From Tigriopus japonicus (Eukaryota > Arthropoda > Copepoda > Harpacticoida > Harpacticidae), in contig CM021312.1 of assembly GCA_010645155.1 (NCBI GenBank), positions 5,891,699 through 5,955,698 on the forward strand: a stretch of DNA of 64,000 nt. Direction: 5' to 3'. The position numbers and the translations under genes were made by a program. A model generated the notes under the pieces. That model did not search any database. It saw nothing but the letters and a program-made list of their open reading frames with translations, and was not told where the DNA came from. The stretch's first letter is position 1; the number at the start of each line of letters is the position of its first letter. Positions 36,501-48,800 of the stretch are shown here, in pieces.

Positions 36501-36990
36501 TCTTTTTAGAGAGAGGTTGGATTTGAAAATTTCCTGGACAAAACATTGAAATTTAGGGATCAGAAATCAACTTTAACACTTCCAGAGGGTAGTTAGTGTT
36601 GTGGCATGGGTCTAAGCACGTAAAACTCATCCTCAAAGGGACTTGAAACCACTTTTCTTGGACGGTTGCGTTCTCCCGCCACAATATGTTTCTTCCCTAC
36701 TGATGTAAGAGAATCTGATGATTGGCGGCGGCAGCGCAGTCTAAGAATTCAGTGGTCTATGGCTCAATCAAACGTTGCCCAAGGAAATCGTAAGACATGG
36801 AACCCTTCGCTCAAGTGTGGATCTTTTATAAATCGAATTCCATTCTAGTAAATGAATTTGTTTTGATAAGATTGATCAAACAATCATTTAATAATGGCGT
36901 TTGCAGAATTTCAGCATGAAACTCCTCCATTCACGAGCAACAACGTTGTTTGCTACGGTCGCAATGCATAGAAAATGCAAATGTTCACTC
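33543..36990. other. Intergenic, AT-rich, no confident gene
   Basis: Upstream of DNAJC22. Several short in-frame stretches look faintly protein-like, e.g. on the plus strand at 35325-35455 (LGNWEALQEV, FLGDLINGPNAF) and around 36120-36420. They are broken by stops and lack splice context. They may be decayed retroelement sequence, but I cannot assign a family. Confidence 0.35.
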
Positions 36991-36994
36991 GGAA

Positions 36995-37205
36995 ACGCGC
37001 GCTTTGCTTTATGCTTCAAATTACTCTTACTGACACAAAGTTCAGTCGACCAACTTAAAATTAAGCTTGTGAGCTTTAAATTACCAGTCGGTCATTTGGT
37101 TTAATTAGATTTTGCTCTGTCTGGTACAGAATTCGAAAAATGGATTTTGCCAGGAGCCGAGACATCCAGGTATTTAGTGATCCTTGGCTAACTTTTTTCT
37201 GGTGT
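36995..37205. repeat. Dispersed repeat P, copy 2
   Basis: Partner of 10985-11200 in the same orientation, with TATGCTTCAAATTACTCT near 37010 and GTGATCCTTG near 37180. Downstream at 37275 and 37487 are two similar starts reading CAGGGC.(A/G)CCAGA, which resemble hAT-like termini. No matching right ends were found. Confidence 0.45.
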
Positions 37206-37866
37206 TCGTTTTACCACAAAAGGGTGAGCTCATTGATTGCATGCTCTCTTCAGGACATGAGTTTGAGATGATATAACCAGGGCCACCAGAAAGCTGTAAA
37301 TTACCTCTCACAATGTAAGTACCACAATCTTCAATTTTTGTCCAAAATTACAAAAATGTGAGAAAATTGCTAGTTTCGTTGAAAATGTACTAGAAAACGA
37401 TTAGTTTATCAGTCAAAATCAAAGCTAGGAAACAAGTCGTTTTAAATATTATAGTTGCAACAAAGAAATAGTTTGTTTCTCTTCAGGGCTGCCAGATACT
37501 TGAAAATTATAATTTACAATGTAATTACAAAAGTGGGAATATTTCAACAAAAATCTGGTTAAATAGTTTGTTCCCTTCAGAGTAATGTAGAAAAAGGATG
37601 GCAAAATCAAAATAAGAAAAGAGATTCATTACAGCTATAACAGTACCTATTTAGTTTTTCATCTATTCCAAGCTATGGAGTAAAACTTACGGATGATGTG
37701 AGTGTAGGAAAAGGTCATTTCTATTGCAATGAATGAAAAAGTGCTTGTAAATTTACCAAGAAAAATCGATTTTGTCACATTATTTCTAAAAATAAACAAA
37801 AAATACCAAATTTTTGCAAAATATCTACCAAAAAAAGTTGACCCTGGTTTTCACTCGAGCATTCAA

Positions 37867-38022
37867 TAGAGCTGAAAAATTAAAATATGCACTCCACTCA
37901 ATCCAAGGCAGGTCTCATTTGGAGAAGAGCCCAATTGAATTGATCGTATGGGAAGTCATAATTCTCATCACTAGTCTCACATTCCAGGAAATTCAATGCT
38001 TCTTGGCCAATCTCAAGGTCTT
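37867..38022. repeat. Dispersed repeat Q, copy 2
   Basis: Partner of 17025-17180 in the same orientation (GAGCTGAAAA, GGTCTCATTTGGAGAAGA, CTTGGCCAATCTC). Repeats P and Q lie 660 bp apart here, so they may be pieces of one larger element. Confidence 0.4.
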
Positions 38023-38582
38023 TCTACATTCATCATTACTCAAAAATTTCTGTCTTCTATCAGGGTAATCAAATCCAGTGAAATCAGATGGATGAACAGC
38101 GTCAACTAAAATGAAACACCGTTAAGCGATGTTTTACCATATTTGTATAGCAACTTTGAATCGATAGCTAACTATTATATATTCCGCCTAAGACATTGTT
38201 GTTTTTACTTAAATAGTCGAAAACAGCCAGAAAATTTGCATACAGTGTAAGTTTATGATTTCAATTATAATTATAATTGTGAAAAAAATGGTGCAAATTT
38301 TAATCCATTTTGATCCTTTTGAGTTTTCCCGTGAGATTGTAATTTTTTGAACCTGTACCAATTATGGATTGTGCTCTTTTGAACTGGATTATTTGCTATT
38401 TGATTGAAAATGCGATTGGTCAGCACCTTTTGAATAAATAATCTTTTGATAAAGTCGATCTCTGCGTGAATCGATGCATTCCATGGAAAACTTTTCTCTT
38501 AAAAGACTTATGAAAGTTTCTAAGCAATAAATTTATAACCAGAAAAGGGCTAAATTAGCAAATAGACAACTGTCTTGATCAT

Positions 38583-38967
38583 TCACAAGGGACAACATCG
38601 TATTGAAATTCTAAATATGATTTGAGCCATTGGCACTTTAAAGTAGAATCTTAGGAATAGAACTGTTTGCTTTTGTTTTCTTAAGCAAATATTTCCTTTA
38701 AGAGAGTTTTCCAAAGCCATGAATGCAAATGTCACGGTCGACATCATAAGAAAACGAAACATTTTTGTAATTTCAAACAGATACCTTAGTAACCTCAAAC
38801 GACACCAGAGGAACAAAAGTTTCAGGACAACGCCGAAAATGTTTACATCCAAACACGTGAGCTGAAAATGAAAGTTGACCATTCGACACCCACTTATGCT
38901 CTTGTATTCCCCAAAGTAACTTTTCACCTTTCTCCTCAATGTGTCGGTGAAAGTATCAAAGCCAAGA
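38583..38967 (-). CDS. Unassigned ORF, possible exon or gene fragment
   Basis: An open minus-strand frame of about 128 codons follows a plausible acceptor (GTATTCAG at about 38970). It reads AYLGFDTFTDTLRRKVKSYF, then GEYKSISGCRMVNFHFQ, then a hydrophobic segment (VNIFGVVLKLLFLWC). A donor-like GTAAAT about 50 bp upstream could join a short earlier exon. I do not recognise the family. The later half becomes low-complexity hydrophobic and may be read-through into intron. It could be a decayed membrane-receptor exon or chance. Confidence 0.25.
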
Positions 38968-39872
38968 TAGGCCCCTGAATACAATTATGTACCGTCAGAC
39001 TGATGCGGTCTGATTTACTTTCCACGCGACTAAATGTTTCTAGGAAAGGTAAAGACAAGAAACTTCAAACCTATCGGAACCCCTTTTCAGACAACCCCAA
39101 TCTTGCACTCAAAGCACAATGCGGGTGTTGCCATCGTTGCTCACAATCAGCAGAATTCCAAATTGAATCTAGCTTCTAAGGACCAAATCGCCCTCTTCCT
39201 ATCAAGAGGATCTTAGCATTTAGTAGCATAGTTGGTACATCTCTTTCGTTCGGCGCTCTCGTCTTCTTCGCCAGTGGCCGTCGCCTTTCATTTCGCTGGA
39301 TCCTTTGCTCGAAATGCTCTTTTCTGCAAGTACCACTGTGTATACGACAAGAAGGCTTAACTGTTGCTCGATCCAGTGCTAAAGCCTGGATCTGTCCGCG
39401 AGCTGATTGGCCGGGAATGAGAATTCACCGTACTGTTTTCTCTTCATCATTCCTTTCCACAGAGCCGCAAGTCTATCTATCCATTGCAGTCAACGAAGAG
39501 CTCTGGTAGAGTCAGTTGTCAGATGGTTCTGTCGGAGTGAAGAGCTCCCGGGTGAAATAAAAGTTCGAGTTGGACCGTCCGAGAACAGAAATCAGGTGGA
39601 AGAAGAGAGGATAGGAATAAACAGTAAAAGTTGTGACAGTTGGAGACGATCTCTGGAGGAACGAAAGCTCGGCTTCGTTCTTGGTGAATCTAGAGTTTGT
39701 GGCGATATAACGAAAAGATTTGGAAAAATGTGAAGAAGACGATGGTGTGTGTCGATGACAATTGCTTGCATTTTTTGCCGGATTATCGATCCCTAGAATA
39801 GAGTGAAATTAGGACACGGGTCTAGAGTGTGAGAACGCTACTTCTCCATTGCTCCTCACAAGAACTCCCAAG

Positions 39873-42800
39873 ATGAAGTTGATGATGATGATTGTGCGGC
39901 ATCAACAACGTCAATCAAATAGATACATACAGTTTCAAGCCATTCTCCAATGGAGGATTGGTTTCGTTCTTTTGCTCAGCATATTATCAAAAGGTAAGCA
40001 ACCATCCGTAGACTGAAAATTTGAATGCTAAAAAAACCAGCCCGAGTTCTTTGGAGTTGAATAGTTTTCAAGCCACATAATGCGGCGTGACATCAATTTT
40101 TAAGATATTTATTGCGTTTCGTGCGTTGCTCAAAGGCGAGTTTTCGGTTGATCAACCGTTGTTATTCTGCATGTTAACTTTCTCCTCGCAATCGCTTTGA
40201 CGACTTGAACAAAAATACTGCAATTAAACTCAAATCCCACCAACGTACAAGCGTCCAATGTCAAGCTCTTTTGTGTCAACATTTGTTTTTCCAAGACTAT
40301 GAAACTTCCTTTTAAAAAGGGAAACTAGAGTTTGAGCAATAATTACGAGTAGGGTATTTCAGTCTTGAATAACATGGATTATATCTTGAGGAGATTTTAA
40401 CGGTATTCATTATCGCAGAACGTGCGACTAAAAAGTCAAAGTAGCCTTAAGGGCGAATCAGCATCTTTGAAGCGATAATCCATCAAAATAGATTTTCAAT
40501 AGCTTCGATTGAATTCAATTTTTCGTGAGGGCGTGACTTTGGCATGTTTAAAAAAGAAAATGGTACAAAAGCAACAACCTATTTTTGTGGACAAAACCTC
40601 CCCTTCACATACAGTACACACTGTACAATCAAGTATGTAGTCCAATGGTTTGAGAGTAACATGTGGAGGAAAAGCGAGACCATAGGATGTCTTCCTCGAG
40701 AACGGAATACGAATGGCATTAAGAAAATCCGAATTTCTCCGCCAGCTTGTCGTCCCTGTTACGTGTACTAATTGAACAGCACACGTTCAATATGTTGGTT
40801 CGCTAAAAGATCAAATAGGTTGACCACAAATCAATGCAACGATGTGTGTAGCTACCGATCGATTGATAATGGAGATGGAAAGTGTGGCATATGCGCAAGA
40901 TTCTGAGTGAGGCATGGCAAATACAATGAGGAACACTAAACTGATTGATGTGGTACTTCAAGCATCTTTTGGTGTTGGTTTGTGATAGATCCAATACTTT
41001 TGTTAGTAAGAATTCATAAGATGTGAGTGAATTGAAACTGTAATCAAAAATGAACTTAAGAATTGGATAAACCATGGACCTCTAGAGATATCTCTAGATG
41101 TCCGTGGATAAACATAATTCATTTGTCAAACTTGATCCATTTTCAAAACATTTTGCAACCATCTTGTTTTGTTGCACTTAGTTTCAGCCAAAGAATACAC
41201 AGATAATCATCAAATTAAGCCATGTTTTAATCATATTCAGGTCCTGAAAACAAATGCATTTTTTGAACATTTGAATTCAAATCACATTTCTATTCAATTA
41301 TCAAAACCAATTATTCATCACATTTGTTTCTTAGGAGGTTTCAATTCGATATCAAATTTAGATCAAAGATCTAGAAATTATAACCTTATGTAAAAGTAAT
41401 TCAACTTTATATCTTAAAAGTAGAATTTTTGGCCGTCGAATGATGGTTCAATACTCTGTCTAACGTTTTACTCCCAAACCTTTTGGTCAAACGCTTTGAA
41501 ACGTTTATGTCGAGAAACCGACTTGTTTGTGAACACACCTTGAGCCGTATTAAAATTCCAAGCCTTCTCATTATACCAAGATGACCCGCCAACCAACCAA
41601 CCAACCAAGTGAAGTTGTTATTGTCGCTGTTGATGATTTCAATGCGAGATCTCAATCGTTTGTTGGCCTGTCGTTTTTTCAGTTCAATGAGAAACCGGTA
41701 TGATATGAACTCCTACGTACTCTAAGGTGCATTTCACATGAATACGTTTGCTTGCTATGCATTGCAATATATCCACTCCCAAATCTTTCCACCATTGCTG
41801 AGATTTGGATTCGATCGTAATTACTTGGTCTGAAATTTTGTGTGGGTCTCGCCACATTATTGGCTTGGTAGGGGGGTATTGAAAAAAGGGTTCATTCTTT
41901 GGAGAGGGTGAGGGAGGGGGGTAGATACCTTCACACTTGTTTACCCCACGGGGTAGGGTTGGTTCCATGGAGATCTCAAATGATATGCTAGCCACTTGAA
42001 GGGTGTCAATCTAGAGAGCAGATCAAGAGGTCAGAACTTGGGAGTGGGAATTCCCGTTCGGAAACCCCATAGGAGGAATAACATTGTTTTCATGATTGAA
42101 AGGCACTTGTAAAAGACTGTTGGTTTTGTTCTTACCAAGGAATATTCATATTGCCATTGGTTTTAGGGATATTCAAACATGCTGATGAAACAATCTTATA
42201 ATTTCGCATGCTATAAAGGTCATGTTATTAAGGTACGTCAATTCGGTGTTATTCTTCGAGGACCATCGCTTTTAGGGATTTTCAAATATTCTTATGAAAC
42301 ATTCTTACAATTTCGCATGCTTTAAAGGTCATGTTTTCATGTTATTAAGGTACGTCAATTCGGTGTTATTCTTTGAGGACCATCACTTTTGGGACATTCA
42401 AATATTTTGATGAAACATTCTTATAATTTCGCATCCTATAAAGGTCATGTTATCATGTTATTAAGGTACGTCTATTCGGTGTTATTCCTCAAGGACCATC
42501 GCTTACCTTGGAAACATTTATGGGATCTGGCATTCCAGAACGATAAGTGGTGCATTCAGTTCAATGTCGTTGAAAATTCTGACAAAATGCAGACAATCAA
42601 GGATGGGTTTTACTCCAGAAATCTAATTCGACAAGGATAATCTAAATTTTGAGGCAAATAGAATCTAGAATCAAGTTTTCGATGATATTTTCAGGTGTTC
42701 CTTGGTTGGATGATTCGAGGGTAAAAGTTAGCTTTAGCTGAGAGAACAATTGAGGATGTGAAACGGATTGAGAGATGTTAAAGAAAAGTATGGGAAAGTC

Positions 42801-45800
42801 ATCTTGGCTAACCAAGATGATCTCTTCTCTCGGGAAACCTTACTTAATGCGTTCGTTCGAAGCAGCCAAAATAAAGCCAAGATCTTGAGAGAACGAGGAA
42901 TTTTGCTTTTCGAAAATGTCTTCAAGAGATCAATTTAACCGATCTCAGGAGAAATCTCTACTCCAGGCGATAATTGCTCGATCTCGAACTAAACCAAGTC
43001 CCAAAAGAAAACATTCCAATTGATGACGATGAGTTGCCAACGCCATATTTGTTTTTTTATATCTCCGATCCAAACCAAACCCCTTCAGAATGCGAATTGT
43101 AAAATGAAATAGCCTCCGAATCGAGCTTCAACTTAGAATCATAACAACGAAGAAAAATACAAGCAGGATTAACGAACAAGACTTCTTAATCAGCACCTAA
43201 CTGGAGGAAATTGGGGCTTTGTAGAAAACATTGATTTCTCATTCCTCCAGGTGCAATTTCCGGGTTTCCCACCTGAAAATCAATCCTTTCTTACTTTCTT
43301 GCCCACCCTCTTGAATTCTTCGATATTCGCACCGTGCGGTCTTTGGAGCGAGAAAATAATAAGCGTCGTTGTTTGACGGAAGTTGAACCAAGTAATGGTG
43401 TGAAACACGATCATGACCATGATTTGTGGCTCGATTGTGAGTGACAAAACTATTTGGGCATGACAACTGACAGAGAGGAAAATGGTTCAGACGAATTCAA
43501 ATACAGATGAGCTCTGTAGAACATCTGATACATGGGAGTAAGTTTCGTTTGGTCAGCTTTCATCTCAAAATTGTCAGTTGGTCGAACTGAAAGACGATGA
43601 TGGGATGAAGAGTTTGTCATGAAATCGCAGGGATTTTCTAGAGTCTTTGTGTTTGTGTTCTAATGGTTTTCTCCCTGTCAAAGGGTTCCGATGAAGCCAA
43701 CGGTTGACGCCGAGGGCAAAACCCTTCCAACAATAATCATTGGGTTGACAGTAAGCAGAAACCTCACTGAGATTCATTCTCTAAGTTCCTAGAGGTTGGT
43801 TAGTTGAAGGGACTACTGAGTGATTGGAATCCATTCCTTGAGAGAATGATTCATGGCATTCTTATTGCTCATAATGGTATGTGCGCTGAATTTTAAGTGG
43901 TGGCAATCACTTGTCAACTCATGAATGTCATCTATAGGTTAATTGATGGGTTTCAGTAATGAATGCATGGACAAATGTCTTTGGTAACATTTTTTCAAAA
44001 TGACATATCTCAAAATCGACAGATTTGTTGGTTTTCCCAACTTAATCACCAGTTAAGTGGCCAATGTTTGGATTTTTCTTTGAAGAGTTGCCAGTTGCTA
44101 AAATCAAGAACCTGGCTTTCAACTCACGCATCGATACTTTTCAATGAGTCCAATTGATGAAATCAACATATTTAAAACCCTTTGCTTTGGAATCTTCTGA
44201 ATGGCAATATTGAAGCCTTTCATCGATTTTTCATTTGACTTTTGTTTGTTTCTAGTGTCTGCCGAATGTGGCTTCCCAGGTGCTCCAGCTCACAGCTCAG
44301 TCAAATTCAATACCGAAGGCTTCAGTAATGAGGAATGGAGGCCTGGAACAGTGGCTCGTTACAGTTGTGATCGGGGGTTCGAGCTCCTGGGCCCCGCACG
44401 GAGAATTTGCGCAGAAAATGGCACATGGGCCCCGCAAGGCATCCCATTTTGTGGTGAGTTTTCCAACGTTTCGAGTTAGTGAAGGTGTGGACACGAACGT
44501 GGTAATCCTATTTGAAATCGTGTCGTCTTGGACACCGTCAGAGAGGAGTGACAAGACAGAGACTTCGAGCGAATAAGAGCTAGCTGATTGCTGCTGTCTT
44601 TCTGTCTGTCCAAGGAGTAACGTATAACGGTGGGATTGTGAGACTTAAAGTGCACGTGATCTGTTGGCTATTACCTCTATTTGGTGGAGAGGCCCTTGTT
44701 CTAAGAAGTTTCATGATGCCTAGATCTTTGGATCCGAAACTTAATGAAGCAAGTAAACGGCATCTTATTTTCGGATAATTGGAAGATAGGATGTCGTCAT
44801 CGAGATTCAACGCGTTGCACGAAAGTTTTGCTCTCATTATGAGGCATGAATGTGAAAGTTCCGTAGCATCCAGATGGCGCTTCCGATTTGGAATAAAACC
44901 TCTCGATTCGTCGATCCGGAAGACAAGAGAAATACGTCCACGAGAAAATTCGATCGTCAAGATGCTATAGATGTCTTCAAAGCGTTTCCGAATTTCAACC
45001 AACGTCAAACTAATGAACTGAACTTTCACAGAACGCAGAGTCAGGTGGTCCAAAATGGATCTTTTTTTTCTCTTTTTGACCGTCCTCAGGCGGATTCCAA
45101 AGTCTCCATTCTCAAACCAGCAATGAAAATTATTATAGAAAAACGTTTGCGGTCGAACTTCGAAATGGAGAGGACACTCTTTCCAGTTTGATATCATGTC
45201 GGGACTTAACGGAATACCTCTGTTTAGATACTTGCTTATCCAATAAGGCTTTGGATATGTGATGCAAACTTGAGAGACAAGTTCAGGACTAACCTGACGA
45301 CCACACCTCTTGCACTTATTTTCCTACGTGTTTACTTGAATGGAAAGAGTTCTTCCAACTGATGTTGCTTTGTGTCTCCTGCAGAGCGATAAATTATTAG
45401 TATTCCTCGTCTAACTCCATTTTCACTTTCACACGGATTTGAAGGCGTAACCCGTGTCACCACAAAACAGAAGCCGCTTGTTTAAGCTGGCAAATTCCGA
45501 CGTAAAAGGCGTCCTTCAAGGCTACATTATCGATCCCTTTTTTTCGATGTTGTTTCAAGAAAGGAGCCATTCATTCATCCATGACTGAGAACACGGAAAA
45601 TGAATGACACCATTGGGAGATTGAATCATGTTGTGAATGAATCGGAAGCAACTAAAACTCTTGTAAGGTCATTGAGATTTCACGGTGATCTCTTACTTAA
45701 CCAAGCGAACAAGACGACAACCAGATAACTCCCCACACTTTGCTCGAGATTCTCATCATTATCTACGTGCTTGATTAAGTCAGATAATAATAGTGGTTTG

Positions 45801-48800
45801 GGCGGAACAAAGCCAAAATTGGCAAAGTACGTAGTCCTTACCTCATCTCTTTAGCCGGAACAAAAGAAATGTCTTCAGTTCATTTTCTCCCAACATGCTG
45901 CCTAGTTTCCATTTTTTGGCCGATAATTCCTCATGCAGATGGTCGCACTTCAGTATTATAAAGCAGCTGTCTACCATCATACCACGATACTGGTACAACA
46001 ACCAGTCAAGAAGTCAGTGTTGGTGTTGGACCTCTGAATGGCTTGTTTCAGAGACAGAGCGAAGGTTTTTAGAGCGGAACCCGTCTTTATTTTCTTCACG
46101 GGCCCTGCATTCGATTGCTCGACTTACACAGAGACCAATGCTGGATGTACTGACTTCTTCTCTTGTTGTTGCTACTACTAGATGTATGACTCTTCCAGGT
46201 TCAAATAGATCATCATTGGCACTCGATCCTTCGTGATCTTGTGGTTGCTAATTCATTGATGGACGATCAATTGACGTGACATCTTGGAGCCTAGGCCTTT
46301 GTCACCCTAAAGTGATCAATTTGTCGAAGGAAAAACAATCACCTTTGCTCCAATTAACGTAGCTAAAAATGAGCTTGATTTTACAGTCCTCAATGTGGCC
46401 GCTGGTAAGGCTCCCATGCAAAGCTCGGTTGTGGATGGAGGAATCCCTCAAAAGGCCGTGGATGGATCGACTTCCACGTTCTTTGATGAGTCCACGTGTA
46501 GTTTGACCGATGTTGAACGTGCTCCTTGGTGGTACGTGAATCTTTTGGAGCCTTACATGGTTCAACTGGTTCGAATTGACTTTGGACAATCGTGTTGTGG
46601 TGAGTTTCGTAATGTTATCTATTGGAATAGTACACATTATTTTTTACATTTCACAATAGGATGAGTCTTCAGTTATCTCCTTGATCATGTGGCAATATGT
46701 TCGGAAATGACTTTTTCATGTTTAATTGGCTTCTCTTTGCAGCAAAAGATCGTGAAGCTACCATTGTCGTACGAGTTGGAAATAATCGACCTGATCTTGG
46801 AGTCAATCCCATTTGTAATCGTTTCACGGGAAGTCTGGAGGAAGGTCGACCTTTATTCTTGCCCTGCAATCCACCTATGCCAGGAGCCTTTGTCTCCGTT
46901 CACTTTGAAGGTATGACTCATATTCGTTTTTGAGTTTTGGTCTATATTTCTACAATATTAATAAAAATGAGTTGTCTAGGTCCTCCTGGAGTGTCCCTCT
47001 CGATTTGTGAAGCCTTTGTCTACACGGATCAAGCCTTGCCAATTGAACGTTGTCCAACCTATCGGGATCAACCCCCTGGAAGCACAGCCACTTATAATGG
47101 CAAATGCTACATATTCTACAACCAACAGCCCTCAAACTTTCAAGTAAGTACGAAGATGGTAGAATCCTCGTAAAAAAGTGAAAAGTGACAAATGTTCATT
47201 GAACATGGACGTGTGTACTAATGGAGAGATACTTTGTAAAGGGAAGAGAAGGTTTCCACTCCCACGATGGGAAGAAGAAATTCCTTCAAATTTTCCATTT
47301 TGACACGTTTTTCAGGATGCGCAAAACTTCTGTGAATCCCGTGGAGGATCTCTCGTAGATGAGTCCAATCCAGCTTTGCAAGGATTTCTGTCCTGGGAAT
47401 TATGGCGACGACACAAGGTTGGTACAAAACTCATTCTCATTGTGATTTTTCCCTCTTTGATTTTTGTTTCCACGGAAGTGACTCGATCGTTCGAATGCGA
47501 AATATGTTTCAAGGTCCGTCAAATCTCACATTAGGTATATGAACCTACGAAATGTTTTTTTCCTCTTCAGGGCGATGCCAATGGCCAATATTGGCTGGGT
47601 GCTGTTCGAGATCGAGATGATCCCAAGAATTGGAAGTGGATCAATGGCAAACCTGTATCAGTCTCGTTCTGGAATTTACCGGGTGGCAACGATGATTGCG
47701 CCAGATTTGACGGCACCAAGGGATGGCTTTGGTCAGACACAAATTGCGGATTAAATCTGAACTTCATTTGCCAACATCGTGAGTACAAATCGGACCATAA
47801 CGAAGGCAGATTTTGCAAACATTTTCGATATTTCATAACCACAGGTCCAACCACGTGTGGCAAACCCGAGCAACCGCCCAATTCCACGCTAATTTCAACC
47901 TCTTACGAAGTGGGTTCGCGCATCGAGTACATTTGCAATGAAGGTCATCTTTTGGTCGGACCTTCCAAACGAAGTTGTCTCCCAACGGGATTCTACTCTG
48001 AATTTCCTCCAGTTTGTCGATGTAAGTCAATCTTGAGATACTATCTTGACGACAGCAAAGCGGGAAATCTGATATCTTGCTTTTCAACTAGTTCTCCAGT
48101 GTGGCCCGCCAGCCGATGTGGAAAATGCAGTTTTGTCGTCAATCAACGGAACCAGACAGTTCAAGTCCATGATTAAGTATGAATGTGACCCGGGGTATGT
48201 AATGGTGGGTCGACCCGAGCTCATGTGCGATGTGGACGAGAAGTGGAATGGACCTCCACCCCGATGTGAACCGGTTTATTGTGAAGAGCCCCTGTCTATT
48301 CGAAATGGGGGATTCTCGTTATCGACCAACAGCACAAGGTATGGATTTCCACTAATTGAATTGAAATTATGATGATATTCCCGTAATGATGGGGGGTTGA
48401 AAAGAGGGGATCGTCGACTTTTGGTTTGTTTTAATGATGCCCTTCCGTTACGCAAACATCTTTTATTGACTTCACCGACATCATCTTCTAAATTGTTATC
48501 GCTGCCATCACCATTCATGAGTTTGACAATCCGTTAGCTTCTGAGATACTTATCATTTCTTTTATTTTCAAGTAAATTCAACATATGCTTTGGAATAATT
48601 ACCACATTTTTTTTTCCACCATATCTTTAGATTTGGCACAGTAGCCAGTTATTATTGCACGTCTTCACGTCATGAATTGGTGGGAAGTCCAAAATTGGTT
48701 TGTCAACCTGATGGAGGTTGGAATGCTAGACCTCCACGATGTGAACCAATCATGGTCAAACCACGGCCTCCCAAATTGGCACCCAATCCTCCTGAAATCG

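Noticed and set aside
42161..42505. CRISPR-like array
   Set aside because: The repeats are contiguous, diverged 110-bp units without spacers, in an animal gene intron.
42800..42819. Short perfect palindrome CATCTTGGCTAACCAAGATG
   Set aside because: An isolated 8-bp stem with a 4-base loop is expected by chance in 64 kb, and nothing nearby gives it context.
44580..45197. 205-codon minus-strand ORF as a real gene
   Set aside because: No signal peptide, domain, splice partner or family resemblance. Several overlapping frames are open together, which suggests chance composition. It is listed only as low-confidence sequence.
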